The position numbers and the translations under genes are program-made. The notes below the pieces were generated by a model. The model ran no database searches, was not told where the DNA came from, and worked only from the letters and a program-made list of their open reading frames with translations. Shown here in pieces: positions 12,436-13,802 of a stretch of DNA of 13,802 nucleotides (position 1 is the stretch's first letter; the number at the start of each line of letters is the position of its first letter). The DNA is from CAYQDR01 sp964416315 (GTDB lineage Bacteria > Methylomirabilota > Methylomirabilia > Rokubacteriales > DASRDR01): NCBI GenBank assembly GCA_964416315.1, contig CAYQDR010000125.1, forward strand, positions 1 to 13,802, given 5' to 3'.

Positions 12436-13605
12436 GTGCGCCTCGCGGACTTCCGGACGTTCATCGTCCACGACGGCTATCGGAGCTTCGTGTTCCTGAA
12501 GCTCGTCACCGACGATGGGCTCACCGGCGTCGGCGAGGGGACCGTCGAGTGGCACGAGCTGGCCGTCGAGGCGTGCATCCGCCAGATGTGCGGGCGGGTC
12601 ATGGGCGCCGATCCGTTTCAGACCGAGGCGCTCTGGGAGCGGCTCTATCGCGACGGGTACTGGCGGAACGACCTCCTCGTCATGAGCGCCATCAGCGCCA
12701 TCGACCAGGCGTGCTGGGACCTGAAGGGCAAGAAGCTGGGCGTGCCGGTCCACGCCCTCCTCGGCGGCAAGCGGCGTGACCGGCTCCGCGCCTACGCCAA
12801 CGCCTGGTACTGGGGATGCGAGACGCCGGAGCAGTTCGCGCGCGCGGCGGCGAAGGTCGTCGCCGAGGGGTACACCGCGCTCAAGTGGGACCCCTTCGGC
12901 GACGCCGACATGACGATGCGGCCCGCCGCCATGGCGGCGGCCGTGGCCAACGTGGCGGCCGTCCGTGAGGCGGTGGGGCGGGACGTCGACCTCTGCATCG
13001 AGGTGCACGGGCGCCTGGCCCCCGCGTGGGCGATCGAGATGGCCCGGCGGCTCAAGCCGTTCAACCCGTTCTTCTACGAGGAGCCGGTGCCGGTCGAGAA
13101 CGTCGAGGCGCTCGCGAAGGTCGCGCGGGCAATCGACATCCCGATCGCCACGGGCGAGCGGCTCTGCACCAAGTTCCAGTTCGCCGAGCTGTTTGCCCGG
13201 CAGGCGGTGGACATCATCCAGCCGGACCTCTGCCACGCCGGCGGGCTCACCGAGGTGAAGAAGATCGCCGCCCTGGCCGAGGCCGCCTATGTCCACGTGG
13301 CGCCCCACAACTCCACGGGCCCCGTGGGCACCGCCGCGGCCGTGCAGCTCGACGCCGTGATCCCGAACTTCCTCATCCAGGAGTACTTCGTCGCCCAGGC
13401 GTCATGGATCGACGAGGTCGTCGAGGGCGGCCCCCGGGTCGTCGACGGCGAGATCGTCGTGCCGGACCGACCCGGCCTCGGCGTGGAGCTCCGCGAGGAG
13501 GCGGCGCGGGCACATCCGTTCAAGGAGGTCTGGGGCGGGAAGACCCTGTTCAGCGAGGGCTGGCAAGCGAGCCTGCCTGACGCCGAGAAGCTGCGCGGGA
13601 CCTGA
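12436..13605 (+). CDS. Enolase-superfamily sugar-acid dehydratase, D-galactonate dehydratase-like (MR/MLE)
   Basis: This 389-residue protein of the mandelate racemase/muconate lactonizing family has an N-terminal capping domain (1 to about 120) and a barrel. Metal ligands are E189, E215 (FYEEPV) and E241 (ATGERL); the acid/base pair is H191 (EVHGRL) and H291 (APHNSTGPVG). These sit exactly six residues after the E. coli DgoD residues D183, E209, E235, H185 and H285 as I recall them, so a beta-elimination of a sugar acid to a 2-keto-3-deoxy acid is likely. The first ligand is Glu rather than Asp, so the exact substrate may differ. The GTG start follows the repeat-protein stop by 11 nt with no clear Shine-Dalgarno, and the N-terminus MRLADFRTFIV is normal for the family, so it is not truncated. 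Its metabolism is unrelated to the upstream RiPP genes; it may be read through from them or belong to a catabolic locus extending off the window. Confidence 0.9.
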   Translation: MRLADFRTFIVHDGYRSFVFLKLVTDDGLTGVGEGTVEWHELAVEACIRQMCGRVMGADPFQTEALWERLYRDGYWRNDLLVMSAISAIDQACWDLKGKKLGVPVHALLGGKRRDRLRAYANAWYWGCETPEQFARAAAKVVAEGYTALKWDPFGDADMTMRPAAMAAAVANVAAVREAVGRDVDLCIEVHGRLAPAWAIEMARRLKPFNPFFYEEPVPVENVEALAKVARAIDIPIATGERLCTKFQFAELFARQAVDIIQPDLCHAGGLTEVKKIAALAEAAYVHVAPHNSTGPVGTAAAVQLDAVIPNFLIQEYFVAQASWIDEVVEGGPRVVDGEIVVPDRPGLGVELREEAARAHPFKEVWGGKTLFSEGWQASLPDAEKLRGT

Positions 13606-13802
13606 GTTCATCGGGAGGGGGCCTCGACGGCCCCCTCCCGGGCCTCCCCCAGAGGTTGCCGCGGCGAAGCCGCGGCTCGGAGCGGAACGCCACGGCCGCG
13701 AGGCGGATGACGGGAGCGTTGCGAGAAGCCCGGGCGGGGAAAGTCGGGTACTGCTTATCCGGTTGACTCCGAGGACCCCCATGGGTAGGGGAAGGGATAG
13801 GG
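13606..13802. other. 3' intergenic region, no gene supported
   Basis: After the terminator-like hairpin, a second stem-loop GCCGCGGC-GAA-GCCGCGGC lies at 13658-13676. It resembles the REP-like GCGGCGAAGCCGC motifs of high-GC genomes. The remainder (13677-13802) shows no tRNA, no supported reading frame and no recognisable promoter. Confidence 0.5.
13612..13640. terminator. Strong hairpin terminator after the dehydratase gene
   Basis: CGGGAGGGGGCC (13612-13623) pairs perfectly with GGCCCCCTCCCG (13629-13640) around the loop TCGAC, starting 6 nt after the dehydratase stop. A T tract is absent. The stem shares GGAGGGGGCC/GGCCCCCTCC with the hairpin at 71-97. Confidence 0.65.

Overview
This is a high-GC window from a Gram-negative-type bacterium. 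The coding density, the class III cyclase/STAND-ATPase family proteins, the DppC-type transporter and the G-rich intergenic hairpins resemble genomes of uncultured soil or subsurface lineages such as Rokubacteria/Methylomirabilota or deep proteobacterial groups. That placement is inference; there is no rRNA or marker gene to confirm it.

Layout. (1) 1-1054: a short 5' region with a strong GC hairpin, then a complete DppC/OppC-type ABC permease (+). (2) 1239-1857 (-): a HepT/MntA toxin-antitoxin pair. (3) 1944-3313 (-): a translationally coupled pair, an exported helical-repeat protein followed by a class III nucleotidyl cyclase. A near-perfect sigma-54 promoter lies upstream of them at 3406-3392. 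(4) 3528-12424 (+): a tightly packed five-gene operon. It comprises a 1403-residue chimeric regulator (NtrC-type AAA+, Fis HTH, degenerate cyclase domain, STAND ATPase, helical repeats), a YcaO cyclodehydratase/thioamidation enzyme, a TfuA partner, a cytoplasmic HELGH (gluzincin) metalloprotease, and a 199-residue protein ending in a run of RSDLAA hexads. (5) 12436-13605 (+): an enolase-superfamily sugar-acid dehydratase resembling D-galactonate dehydratase, followed by a strong terminator-like hairpin.

Main interpretation. Genes 7736-12424 look like a complete, apparently undescribed RiPP system: YcaO + TfuA (the pair linked to thioamide formation), a protease without a signal peptide, and a candidate precursor with about seven hexad units, a modular design reminiscent of the repeated-core thiovarsolin precursor. 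The first three junctions are 4-nt overlaps or a 3-nt gap (GTGA at 7736, ATGA at 9070, 3 nt before 10498), so regulator, modifying enzymes and protease are probably co-translated. The candidate precursor has its own strong ribosome binding site, which a local stem could sequester. The regulator faces a divergent sigma-54 promoter that would drive the exported-repeat/cyclase pair, which suggests a local regulatory circuit.

Stretches without genes: 1-115 and 1055-1238 hold stem-loops; 3314-3527 is a divergent regulatory region; 13606-13802 holds two stem-loops and no gene I can support.
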